Source: Stramenopiles sp. TOSAG23-2 (lineage: Eukaryota; Sar). Taken from it: 25,595 nt of DNA. A program made the position numbers and the translations under genes. Positions within the stretch are counted from its first letter, which is position 1; every line of letters begins with the position of its first letter. The notes beneath the pieces were generated by a model. It had not been told where the DNA came from. It saw only the letters and a program-made list of their open reading frames with translations, and searched no databases. The DNA is taken from positions 1 through 25,595 of the forward strand of contig LT649452.1 in assembly GCA_900128395.1 (NCBI GenBank). Direction: 5' to 3'. Shown one piece after another: positions 13,580 through 21,548 of the stretch.

Positions 13580-16033
13580 TTATCCAATCATCACTTGTTG
13601 TACAGCTAATCTTGCTTCTTCCATCATTTTCAACACAGATGATAAACGCTCACGCTTTGCTTCTGTTTCCGCTGTTTCACTTAATAGCTCATTCACTTTT
13701 GCAGGATCATATAAAGCTTGAACCAATTCCGTATGTAATGATTTGGAAACATTACTAACTAATTTTAATGTAATTGCTTTCGGTATACTGTCTAAAATCT
13801 TTTTACGAACTATTTCAAAATATTCAGTCAATAATGTTTCAACAACACGTGTTTGAATTACATCACTATTTGTCATAGATGGTGTCCTTCCTGGCCTATT
13901 TGTCGGTGGTGTTTTAGCTTTAAAACTTTGTTGAAACATTGGATTTGCTTTCGGTTGCTTTAATTTCCCTGCCACAAATGCATCCCAACTTTCTTGGTTG
14001 GATGCGATTTCAATGCTATGGCACCATTTCGTAGCATTTCCATGATCACTTGCTTTAAAGGTGTATCTAGGTCCATTACTTGCAACTGTAACTTCCAACT
14101 TGCAATCGGATTGGCCAGGTGCTAACGTACATTTTGCACCATCAAGTTCGATTGCAGTAGCATTTTCACCTTCTTCCGTGTCACTGACAACTAAAGATCG
14201 TTTTGCTAATACACACCACTTCCGTGTATATGCACTTTTAAAGCTTAATTTAACACCACCAGATGGCATTTCTTTTAACTCCATCCAACCTTCCATTAAA
14301 GATAATTCATTTGTTGAACTTGTATTTTTTTTATTTTCAACATGTGTTTTTAATGAGGTAACTGCTGTTGGATCGTTTTTTTCAACGTATTGAGCTGCTG
14401 ACATTAAATCCCAAACAGTCATGCCTTTTAAAAAATCAGGATGATCTGTATTAATCAATGCTGCTTCCATATCAATCAACGTATTCACCAACGCCTCGGT
14501 TTGCTCTTTTCTTGATGAAATAATATTCCTAGTTTGCCTACGAATCGTTTCTCTCAATACATTATATCGCCCCATCGATTCCGTTTCAATACTCATTGCT
14601 TGATTTAACAATTCATCATATACATTTTGTAAACAAATAATAGATGGAGCTTTTAATTGCTTAATACCTTGTCGTATAACTACTTGAAATGCCTCGTCTG
14701 GGATGAACAACCCACCTTTCAATCCACCACTATTATTAATAATGTTACGAATTTGAGCTGGTGCTAATGAGGATAATACATCCACGTTTTCAATATTTTT
14801 TAGAAATTGTCCTTTAAATAACGAACGCAATTTTGCACCACCTGTTAATTGATCAATAGTAGCATCATCATCATTCCCTTCCATCTTGTCTTTAAATTTT
14901 TGCGCATAACCAACAATACAGCCGAGAACCGCTTGTGATTTAGCTGCATCATCTTTCAATTCTTTCAATTCAATTAATTCATTTTTCTTTAAATTAGTAA
15001 AAGCACCAATTTTATTATTGATATCTGGTAAACAATTTTTAATATGTTGCATCAATGTTTTATTAAGTACTTTTGCTAAATATTCTGTCCCACATCGTTC
15101 TTTAATCATTCTATATGCTGGATGGGAAGAAAAATAAGAATCTTCTGCACTCCATTGTGTTTTGATATCCATTTTTTGTTCAATATCATGCTGACTTCGA
15201 TTGACCACCGGGATGTATCCTAATTTTAATGGAATCACTTCGTTGTTTAAGATAGGCATTGCATTTGTACCTTTATCCATTAAATCAAGTTTCGTCAAAA
15301 CACCAACTGTGCGAAACCCATCGGGATCAACTTCTTTTGCCAATTGAATAGCATCACTGTTTGCTAAATCTTGATTTGCTGGAGATACTGCTAATATAAT
15401 TGTATTTTCTTGTTGAATATATTTTAATATTAAAGCACGAATCTGGTCGTTAATATCTTTTGGTTGGTCTCCAACTGCTACACGTGTTAAACCAGGCAAA
15501 TCAATTAAAGTTAAATCTAAAACTTGCGCACTATGAACTGTTAAATTAATAGGTGCATCACTAATAGATTTATTTAAACATCTCGGATCGTTTTCCGTAG
15601 CATTTTCTATTTCTTTACGAGCATCTTCATAACTAAATTTTTTGTTTGGTAAATGAAGAAATTCACAATATTCCACCTTTAATTCAGGTTCATTAATTAA
15701 TTTTAAAACCAATGGTCTCCTCGTAACAATTCCACTTCCCCGAGGTAAAAAGTCTCTTCCAACAATATTTTCTAAAACACTTGACTTACCTGCTGATTGT
15801 CCACCAACAACAGCAATTTGTGGCAACGATAATGGATCCTCGCCTAATATTGTAAATGCATCTTGCAATTTATTAATTACTTTAATTAAACGGTCCATAT
15901 ATTGATTAAAAGTAGCAAAAAAAAATATTATACAAAATAACAACAATAATAATACAATAATAAGATTGACAACAATCGTTTTCTTTCCTTTTGTTGTATA
16001 TAGTTTTGTGTCAATTATACGATCTTTATCCAT
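13580..16033 (-). CDS. dynamin family GTPase with PH domain and GED, and a possible N-terminal membrane anchor
   Basis: 817 residues. The GTPase domain has G1 GGQSAGKS (77-84), the switch-I segment IVTRRPL, G3 DLPGL (178-182) and G4 TKLD (247-250). The middle/stalk domain follows, then a PH domain (about 578-690, beginning LMEGWMELKE), a Pro/Ser linker (PPTNRPGRTPS) and a GTPase effector domain (about 723-815). The order GTPase-middle-PH-GED is that of classical dynamins and plant DRP2, which bind phosphoinositides and sever membrane necks. There is no C-terminal proline-rich domain. Canonical dynamins start at the sequence found here at Met46 (MDRLIKVINKLQ). The frame continues 45 codons upstream to MDKDRIID and includes a strongly hydrophobic stretch (TIVVNLIIVLLLLLFCIIFFF). 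Thus translation starts either at 15898 (772 residues, classical) or at 16033 with a membrane anchor. Neither ATG has a strong context. Confidence 0.95.
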   Translation of the reverse strand: MDKDRIIDTKLYTTKGKKTIVVNLIIVLLLLLFCIIFFFATFNQYMDRLIKVINKLQDAFTILGEDPLSLPQIAVVGGQSAGKSSVLENIVGRDFLPRGSGIVTRRPLVLKLINEPELKVEYCEFLHLPNKKFSYEDARKEIENATENDPRCLNKSISDAPINLTVHSAQVLDLTLIDLPGLTRVAVGDQPKDINDQIRALILKYIQQENTIILAVSPANQDLANSDAIQLAKEVDPDGFRTVGVLTKLDLMDKGTNAMPILNNEVIPLKLGYIPVVNRSQHDIEQKMDIKTQWSAEDSYFSSHPAYRMIKERCGTEYLAKVLNKTLMQHIKNCLPDINNKIGAFTNLKKNELIELKELKDDAAKSQAVLGCIVGYAQKFKDKMEGNDDDATIDQLTGGAKLRSLFKGQFLKNIENVDVLSSLAPAQIRNIINNSGGLKGGLFIPDEAFQVVIRQGIKQLKAPSIICLQNVYDELLNQAMSIETESMGRYNVLRETIRRQTRNIISSRKEQTEALVNTLIDMEAALINTDHPDFLKGMTVWDLMSAAQYVEKNDPTAVTSLKTHVENKKNTSSTNELSLMEGWMELKEMPSGGVKLSFKSAYTRKWCVLAKRSLVVSDTEEGENATAIELDGAKCTLAPGQSDCKLEVTVASNGPRYTFKASDHGNATKWCHSIEIASNQESWDAFVAGKLKQPKANPMFQQSFKAKTPPTNRPGRTPSMTNSDVIQTRVVETLLTEYFEIVRKKILDSIPKAITLKLVSNVSKSLHTELVQALYDPAKVNELLSETAETEAKRERLSSVLKMMEEARLAVQQVMIG

Positions 16034-16344
16034 TAGTACGTTCTATGAAATCTTTTATTATCCAAAATTGCGTACTTTTTTTTATTTTATTTATTATTTT
16101 TATTATTTTGGCCATCGGGAATTTTCTTACCGGAAGGGACAAATATAAATCTTAGTATACAAATATCTATACTTAATATATTTTTAAAAAAAAGTATGAA
16201 AGGTTTTCCTTCGATATTATTAATTAATATAAATAGGTGAAATGATGACACACATACTGTATCATAACAAAACAGAAAATTTTTAAAATCTCTCTTATAT
16301 GTGCGGGTAAATATTCTCCCTTCTCTTCCCATATACACACACCC
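16034..16344. promoter_or_regulatory. intergenic region upstream of dynamin and downstream of the SNAP gene
   Basis: 311 bp, strongly T-rich when read on the plus strand, between two genes on the minus strand. It should hold the dynamin promoter and the SNAP 3' untranslated region. Nothing specific was recognised except a short CA run near 16332-16343. Confidence 0.35.
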
Positions 16345-17526
16345 TTACGCTAAATCATCAAAGTCATCTTCAAAACCATTTAACAAATCATTCGTTTCTG
16401 CAATTGAATTTTCTAATGTAGCACTTGCTGTTGATGTACGAGCAACAGTATCATTAATTTTTTCTTCGTCATCATTTACAATGTTAGTATTATTATTGTT
16501 GTCTAAACTATTTGCAATAGACTTGCTAGTATTTTGTAATGATTTTTGTATTGATGATAAATCCATTGGGCTTTTTTTTCTTTGTGTATCACGCATTGCT
16601 GCAGGCATTGTTGTTTTTTTTGGATCACTTTGTGGTGCATTGCCAATAATTTTGTCCATAACTTCATTTGCTAATCTACCTATTTCTGGAACTGGTAAAA
16701 ATTTCATTCCAGGCAAATTTTTAACAGCTTTTAATTTCTCCGCATTGTTTTCTTTCACACCTTTTAAAAAATCTTCAGCAGCTTCACCTTGATCAGACAA
16801 TCCATAACGCCCATACCCTAACGCTTCTAAAAGTGCTTCATCAGCTCCTATGATATCTTCACGATACACCATCAATATGGTTTCACTTAACAGCCATTGA
16901 TATACCGTGTTCGTTTGATTCCCTTTTGTAAAGGCTTTGATAGCTCGTTGAATCAATGTTAATACCATCCCATAATCTTGATCACGTAAAGCCATTCGTG
17001 TCACGTCACGATATAATTGAAATGTATATGCCCATTGCTCCAACGCTTCCAATGCATCGATAATTCGTACATACATTGCAACTGCTCGGTCAACATCAAA
17101 TTTAGCAATAATATCAGCAGCTTGCTTTCCTGCAGTTTGTGCGGTAACCATATCTCCATTATCTTTATATGCATTAAAAGCTTGTTCGAAAAAATCTGCA
17201 GCCATTTTAAAGTACTCTTCCGTTTTCATAGATTTTGCTATCATACCAGCTTGTTGATTATGCTTTCCAACTTCAAATTCTTGTCCACATTCCGCAGCAC
17301 ATGTAGCAGCTTTCACTAAACAATCAATCGCCTTTTGTGGTTCTTTTCCCATACGATAATGATTCGATGCCTTCGCATACAAAGGTGATGCACTTAAATA
17401 ATCTTTTTTCCAATTAAACATACTTGTTTTTAAACAAGCATCTGCTTCTTTAATAATTTTCAACGCTTCTTTGATTGCATTTTTTTGTGATGGTGTTTTT
17501 TCTTTCCCAGCTGCTAACGATGCCAT
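16345..17526 (-). CDS. gamma-type soluble NSF attachment protein (SNAP)
   Basis: 393 residues starting MASLAAGKEKTPSQ. SNAPs link assembled SNARE bundles to the AAA ATPase NSF so that NSF can take them apart after membrane fusion. The body is a TPR-like helical solenoid with recognisable SNAP wording: FNWKKDYLSASPLYAKASNHYRMGKEPQKA, then AADFFEQAFNAYKDNGDMVTAQTAGKQAADI and AMYVRIIDALEALEQWAYTFQLYRDVTRM, with EDFLKGV near the usual NSF-contact end. The position of the 'F..A...Y......A' repeats fits gamma- better than alpha/beta-SNAP. Family members are about 300-315 residues; this one carries an extra tail of about 80 residues that is Ser/Asn/Thr-rich and ends in an acidic motif LLNGFEDDFDDLA. 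It lies 311 bp upstream of the dynamin gene on the same strand. Confidence 0.88.
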   Translation of the reverse strand: MASLAAGKEKTPSQKNAIKEALKIIKEADACLKTSMFNWKKDYLSASPLYAKASNHYRMGKEPQKAIDCLVKAATCAAECGQEFEVGKHNQQAGMIAKSMKTEEYFKMAADFFEQAFNAYKDNGDMVTAQTAGKQAADIIAKFDVDRAVAMYVRIIDALEALEQWAYTFQLYRDVTRMALRDQDYGMVLTLIQRAIKAFTKGNQTNTVYQWLLSETILMVYREDIIGADEALLEALGYGRYGLSDQGEAAEDFLKGVKENNAEKLKAVKNLPGMKFLPVPEIGRLANEVMDKIIGNAPQSDPKKTTMPAAMRDTQRKKSPMDLSSIQKSLQNTSKSIANSLDNNNNTNIVNDDEEKINDTVARTSTASATLENSIAETNDLLNGFEDDFDDLA

Positions 17527-18331
17527 TGTTGTTGTTGCTGTTGTATATATCTAAGTGGTAAGTCCTATTTCTTTATGAAAGAAATTTTATATATACATAT
17601 ATAATATATATATTGTTTTCAACTAACAACCATAAAACTATAAAACTTTATTAATTATTAAATCTATTTTTTGCATTTTTTGATGAATTTTAATGAATTT
17701 TATGTCTTCTTTGATGGTAATTTGTTGTTTGGAACAACAAAATTTAAAAAATATTGTATATACACTTACAAGTACAATAGACCTATGTATACCATTTTTT
17801 TAAAAAATCAACATTGTCCAAAATAGCGCAAAGGGCTTATCCCAAGAGGTCTACACGGTGCCCTCGTCTATTTCGTGCACTTCACTCTTGAGGAGCGAAG
17901 CGACGAATAGACTCGGTGTGAAAATGGCAACTAGGAAAGATTAGTATATTCTAAGAAGTACGATTTTTGTACCTAAAATTGCTGATGTGAAATCTATAGA
18001 AATATTTGAGCACTAACAAGTATAAGCTTCCTATCAAAAAGGCAAAAATGAAATCTATAGATTTTGGATTTTGGGAGAGTGCCGGTATTATACATATAAA
18101 TAGCATAGGAGATGCATAGTAAGGGAATAGCATAAGAAAGAGTAGAGGAAACTGTCGATCAGAGATATACATTAAGACATGGTGCCCGGAAGTGGTGTGC
18201 ATAACGAATAGACACATGTACACATATATATATTAATATATATGTGTAAGAGGATGAGAGAAAAAGAGATAGATAAAATATATGTAGACAATCTACGTTG
18301 TGTTTTATTATACCTGTATCTATTTGTAGTC
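17527..18331. other. gene-poor intergenic region containing a structured, less AT-rich patch
   Basis: About 800 bp upstream of the SNAP gene. 17527-17810 is AT-rich and should contain the SNAP promoter. 17821-17935 stands out as less AT-rich and can form hairpins (separate entry). 17980-18070 carries two gaaatctatagat/a motifs. No credible protein was found; small frames here lack protein character. Confidence 0.4.
17868..17914. other. imperfect inverted repeat (possible structured RNA or cruciform)
   Basis: gtctatttcgt...cacttcac on the left pairs imperfectly with gcgaagcgacgaatagac on the right, with a loop near ctcttgaggag. Flanking sequence (cacggtgccctc versus actcggtgtg) may extend the pairing. 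It is far less AT-rich than its surroundings. No known RNA family was recognised. Confidence 0.35.
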
Positions 18332-18499
18332 ATGGCATCTATTGCTAATACTTGTGACAACTGCAATGATATGTATGAAAAATTAGCAAATGCTATAAAA
18401 CATGAAAAGCAATTGAATATTACCCAACTTTTGCGCGTCTGTGAGCTTGGGTGGCATTGTATTGTATTACAGCAGATACGTATGTTCTTAATGAAATGA
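18332..18499 (+). CDS. doubtful small protein (55 residues)
   Basis: ATG at 18332 opens MASIANTCDNCNDMYEKLANAIKHE and ends at 18499; an upstream ATG at 18242 in the same frame would add 30 low-complexity residues. The CDNC pair and the helical LANAIKHEKQLNITQLLRVCELG look more protein-like than nearby frames. There is no recognised family and no supporting context. It may be a short secondary gene, a fragment of a decayed one, or chance. Confidence 0.2.
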   Translation: MASIANTCDNCNDMYEKLANAIKHEKQLNITQLLRVCELGWHCIVLQQIRMFLMK

Positions 18500-18799
18500 A
18501 CAGTAATATTTATGGATACGGATACTACTCGTTGCGTTGCAGCGAGGCATGTGCAACAAGCACACTGTTGTGATGAATAATTAATTGTTATTATTAAAAT
18601 ATATTATTAATGCGCTACAAGTAATAATAATAATATGTACATCTCTGTGTATAATATGTGCCACAGTTGATGGATGTGGCCTTGAATAAAATATAAATAT
18701 TTTCGGAAATTTATGTTATCAAAAAATTAAAAATATACGTTTTTGTCATTTTGGTTAAATATAAGTATAAAATAGACTACATCATGTTGATAGGTGCCA

Positions 18800-18847
18800 T
18801 TTTCACTTCGAGTACAAGAGGTCTACCGGTAGTCTTGAAGGTGTGAA
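18800..18847. other. imperfect palindrome centred on ctaccggtag
   Basis: The perfect 10-bp palindrome ctaccggtag lies at 18823-18832. Outside it, tttcacttcgag on the left pairs imperfectly with cttgaaggtgtgaaa on the right. It shares aagaggtctac with the patch at 17840-17852 and an inverted tgccattttcac with 17918-17931, so the two patches may be related elements. Confidence 0.35.
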
Positions 18848-18862
18848 ATAGCGAGTAATATT

Positions 18863-19082
18863 GTGACACCTTCGTAATATTGTTGTGCATAGGAGCTAAA
18901 AATTTTTCCGTGGTTTGTGCGTATATTGATGAGTAAATAAGGGAATCTGCATCATCAAATTTCACATACAAATTTCACTAGTTTCTTTTTTGTACTTAAT
19001 AATAAAGTAATTCGTAATATTTTTCCTATCTTATATATTTTACTTTTGGATTGTTTTTGGTTTCTTTTCGTATTACCTTAAC
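18863..19082 (+). repeat. dispersed direct repeat, copy A
   Basis: About 220 bp that aligns in the same orientation with copy B at 20890-21114. Both begin gtgacacc and end taccttaa, and share an identical 43-bp core (18933-18975) beginning gtaaataagggaatctgcat. Outside the core the copies are diverged with small insertions. No coding capacity is evident. Confidence 0.85.
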
Positions 19083-19409
19083 ACTCCTCCCTGGGTGTGT
19101 GCCTGCTAATTATTATTATTCTAAATAATCCGGAATAATAGCAAAAAAATATATAATATATATACCCAAAAAAAGATTTTGTATTATATAAGATGGTATA
19201 GGACACAAGAGAAGAAACATATAAGATATCCCTGTAATATATAGCTATATAACATAATATTTGAGACTCTATAATAAGGAAATAAGAATCAACATCTACA
19301 TCACATCGAATTGAAGTTCATTGAAAAACTAGATACAATCGTATATATATTCAGAATTTAAAAGAAGAAATAAATATTAATTAAATAATTATTATAAATA
19401 GTAAATAAT

Positions 19410-20717
19410 ATGGAAATGAAGAAAAAATATACTGTGCAATCAACAGAGAAAGGTGATGGGGAAGAGGATGAAAGAATAGGTTTAATGGAAGATGGGAAGA
19501 AGGAAACATCCTTGGCAGATTTGCCACCACCAAAAGAACAGTGGCTTCAAAGACATAGAGCTTTCTTAAATTTCAATGTAGTATGGTTTGTGAAGTTAGT
19601 ATATACTTTGACTGAAAATCCTGAGAGCAAATTATTTCATTTCTTTATGAATAACATTATTACGCTTTTTGTCGAAGGAAGTGTTCCTCTACTTGGGACG
19701 TTAATATGGACTCTTGGGATACCAAAAGCAGCTGTATATAGTATGTCCATATTTTCTTTTGTATTAGTAGGATATGGCATCTATATTAAAACAATCGAAT
19801 TCAAAAGAAGAAAATATATGAAAATGTATCACTACTATGATATTCACCAACCAACGATTTGCGAACCCTTAGATAGATCATCTAATTTTTGCAGGGTCAT
19901 GGAAGAAATGGAGAATACAAAATCTACTATCTTGATTATGCCATTTCTTAGTAGTGGGATATGTCTATGGTCTATTTGGTATTTAATTGCTTATTCTGTA
20001 TTAAATGGGCAAATTGCTGCTGCTTCCAACCTGGATTTTTATTTAGCATGTTGCGGAACTGTTGCAGTCGGAATAGCTCACGTTTGGATTACCCTATTAT
20101 TTGGCTATCACTTTGCAGTCGGTAAAGCGACAAAAAAGGTTAACAAAAAGTATACTAACAATAAACGGGCTAGTTTTACTAAATATCTTGTTACTGAATT
20201 ATGCAATATTTTGGGAAAAGATCCATCTACGGAAACGTTGGAAGAATTAAAAAATCATAGCAAAATAATGAAATTGTACATTGATTCTTTAAATTATTAT
20301 GAAGGTCATAAAATTTTGCATTCTTTTTTTACATTGATAATAAACGTCATTGGTTCCTTTGTTGTTGCACTTTGGCCCAACTCAGAAGGGGCTATCGGTA
20401 TTTCTCAAGTCCTTGTTGGTGTTCTAGGTGCTACATTTTTTTTTTACTTTTTATCTAAAAGTCCAATTGCTAAACCTGCAATGGGATTTGATAAAATTTA
20501 TAGCCGATTCACAGATGCAAAATGGTTTAACGCGGCATTAAAACATTTTCATGGAAATAGTGTAAATTTATTACTATATTTAGAACAACATCGATATGGT
20601 TTTAGAGTATTTGGTATACGAATTGATATGAAACTTTTCCGCCTTGTTATAAGTCTAGTCGCATCTGGTTTTGCAACTGCAACTTTTTATTCGATAAGAG
20701 GTTTGGCAGCAGGTTGA
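19410..20717 (+). CDS. membrane protein with seven predicted spans, candidate gustatory-receptor-like/DUF3537-type
   Basis: 435 residues from ATG 19410. The N-terminal 75 residues are charged and lack a signal peptide. Hydrophobic segments lie at about 81-102, 106-127, 172-198, 208-237, 303-322, 328-348 and 407-427. A long hydrophilic loop (239-302) joins segments 4 and 5, another (350-405) joins 6 and 7, and the last span is almost at the C-terminus. That spacing matches the seven-span topology of insect gustatory/odorant receptors and their plant (DUF3537) and protist relatives, which have a cytosolic N-terminus and an anchor region between spans 6 and 7. The segment HRYGFRVFGIRIDMKLFRLV just before and in span 7 resembles the end of those proteins. 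In insects such proteins form ligand-gated cation channels; here function is inferred from topology and a short motif only. It could equally be an unrelated seven-span protein. Direct repeats lie on both sides. Confidence 0.75.
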   Translation: MEMKKKYTVQSTEKGDGEEDERIGLMEDGKKETSLADLPPPKEQWLQRHRAFLNFNVVWFVKLVYTLTENPESKLFHFFMNNIITLFVEGSVPLLGTLIWTLGIPKAAVYSMSIFSFVLVGYGIYIKTIEFKRRKYMKMYHYYDIHQPTICEPLDRSSNFCRVMEEMENTKSTILIMPFLSSGICLWSIWYLIAYSVLNGQIAAASNLDFYLACCGTVAVGIAHVWITLLFGYHFAVGKATKKVNKKYTNNKRASFTKYLVTELCNILGKDPSTETLEELKNHSKIMKLYIDSLNYYEGHKILHSFFTLIINVIGSFVVALWPNSEGAIGISQVLVGVLGATFFFYFLSKSPIAKPAMGFDKIYSRFTDAKWFNAALKHFHGNSVNLLLYLEQHRYGFRVFGIRIDMKLFRLVISLVASGFATATFYSIRGLAAG

Positions 20718-20753
20718 GAAATGGAGTGGCAGACTGAAGTTGCCATGGCCTAG

Positions 20754-20773
20754 AAAACGTTGGCATGTGCCAA
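20754..20773. repeat. short inverted-repeat motif, first copy
   Basis: aaaacgttggcatgtgccaa has 6-bp arms (ttggca / tgccaa) around a tg spacer. The same motif with one inserted base recurs at 21181-21201. It lies shortly after the stop of the seven-span protein, so it may act in the transcript's 3' region. Confidence 0.6.
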
Positions 20774-20889
20774 TGCTAATTAACCGAAACGATCATATGT
20801 GAATGAAAGGTATATACTAAAATTTTTGTTTTCTTGTGAGTTTATTACTACAAATACCAAAATAATTTCACAGATACAGACAACAAAGT

Positions 20890-21114
20890 GTGACACCTCG
20901 TATAATATATTTTGACAAAGCTTATAATTTTTCCGGTGGTTATGTGGTATTTAGTAGTAATGTGTAAATAAGGGAATCTGCATCATCAAATTTCACATAC
21001 AAATTTTACGTTTCTCATTTTTTATACTTGCTTATAAAGTAATTCGTCATAATTTGTCTATATCATTTTCTGTTGGATTGTTTCGAATTGTTTTCTCTTC
21101 TAATTGTACCTTAA
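20890..21114 (+). repeat. dispersed direct repeat, copy B
   Basis: Partner of 18863-19082 in direct orientation, with the identical 43-bp core at 20964-21006. The offset between copies changes from 2027 to 2033 bp along the alignment, showing a few indels. It lies just downstream of the seven-span gene, whose other side carries copy A. Confidence 0.85.
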
Positions 21115-21180
21115 AAGATAACATCCCTTTATCACATCAAAAATCGATTTTCGTTATACATTTGCACATCGATCACTAGA

Positions 21181-21201
21181 AAAACGTTGTGGCATGTGCC
21201 A
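21181..21201. repeat. short inverted-repeat motif, second copy
   Basis: aaaacgttgtggcatgtgcc followed by a; arms tggca / tgcca. It matches the motif at 20754-20773 with one extra base. The two motifs bracket repeat copy B. Confidence 0.6.
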
Positions 21202-21548
21202 TGAGGTTTTCCAAATACATGGACATACCATTGCAGTTTTCAACCTCTACACATATCAATTCCACACATTAAATACACATAAACTACATGTTTATAGATG
21301 ATATAGATGAAGAAAATGTAGAATCGATAGATACACAGATATATGTAAAGAGATACGTATCCGAATGAGAATTGAAACACGTGGTGATTTGCATCGTATA
21401 TTTCATTTGATATTAATCTGAACACATACAAAAAAGCATTTATTGCATTTGGATAGTATATCGAAATATATTTGATAATATATAAAAATTATTACGTCAA
21501 TATACATTTTTTTTTTTCAGAGAGATATATTTAAATATATTTTTTAAT

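Larger units (their letters stand above)
18500..19409. other. intergenic region upstream of the seven-span membrane protein gene
   Basis: About 900 bp without a credible gene. It holds a ggcatgtgc hairpin motif near 18535-18555, an imperfect palindrome centred on ctaccggtag (18800-18847), and copy A of a diverged 220-bp direct repeat (18863-19082). The last 300 bp is A-rich with many purine runs and should carry the promoter and 5' leader of the 19410 gene. Confidence 0.4.
20718..21548. other. intergenic region with repeat copy B and two inverted-repeat motifs
   Basis: About 830 bp between two plus-strand genes. It contains the hairpin motif aaaacgttggcatgtgccaa at 20754-20773, copy B of the dispersed repeat (20890-21114), and a second version of the motif, aaaacgttgtggcatgtgcc, starting at 21181. 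The last 150 bp is AT-rich with a run of 12 T near 21507-21518, upstream of the 21549 start. No credible coding region was found. Confidence 0.45.

Noticed and set aside
16301-16792. Plus-strand frame of 163 residues opposite the SNAP gene
   Set aside because: It overlaps the C-terminal coding part of the SNAP gene and shows only Ser/Phe/Leu-rich shadow composition.
18863-21114. LTR retrotransposon formed by the two direct repeats and the gene between them
   Set aside because: The internal gene is a multi-span membrane protein with no reverse transcriptase, integrase or gag features, and no target-site duplication or primer-binding site was evident.
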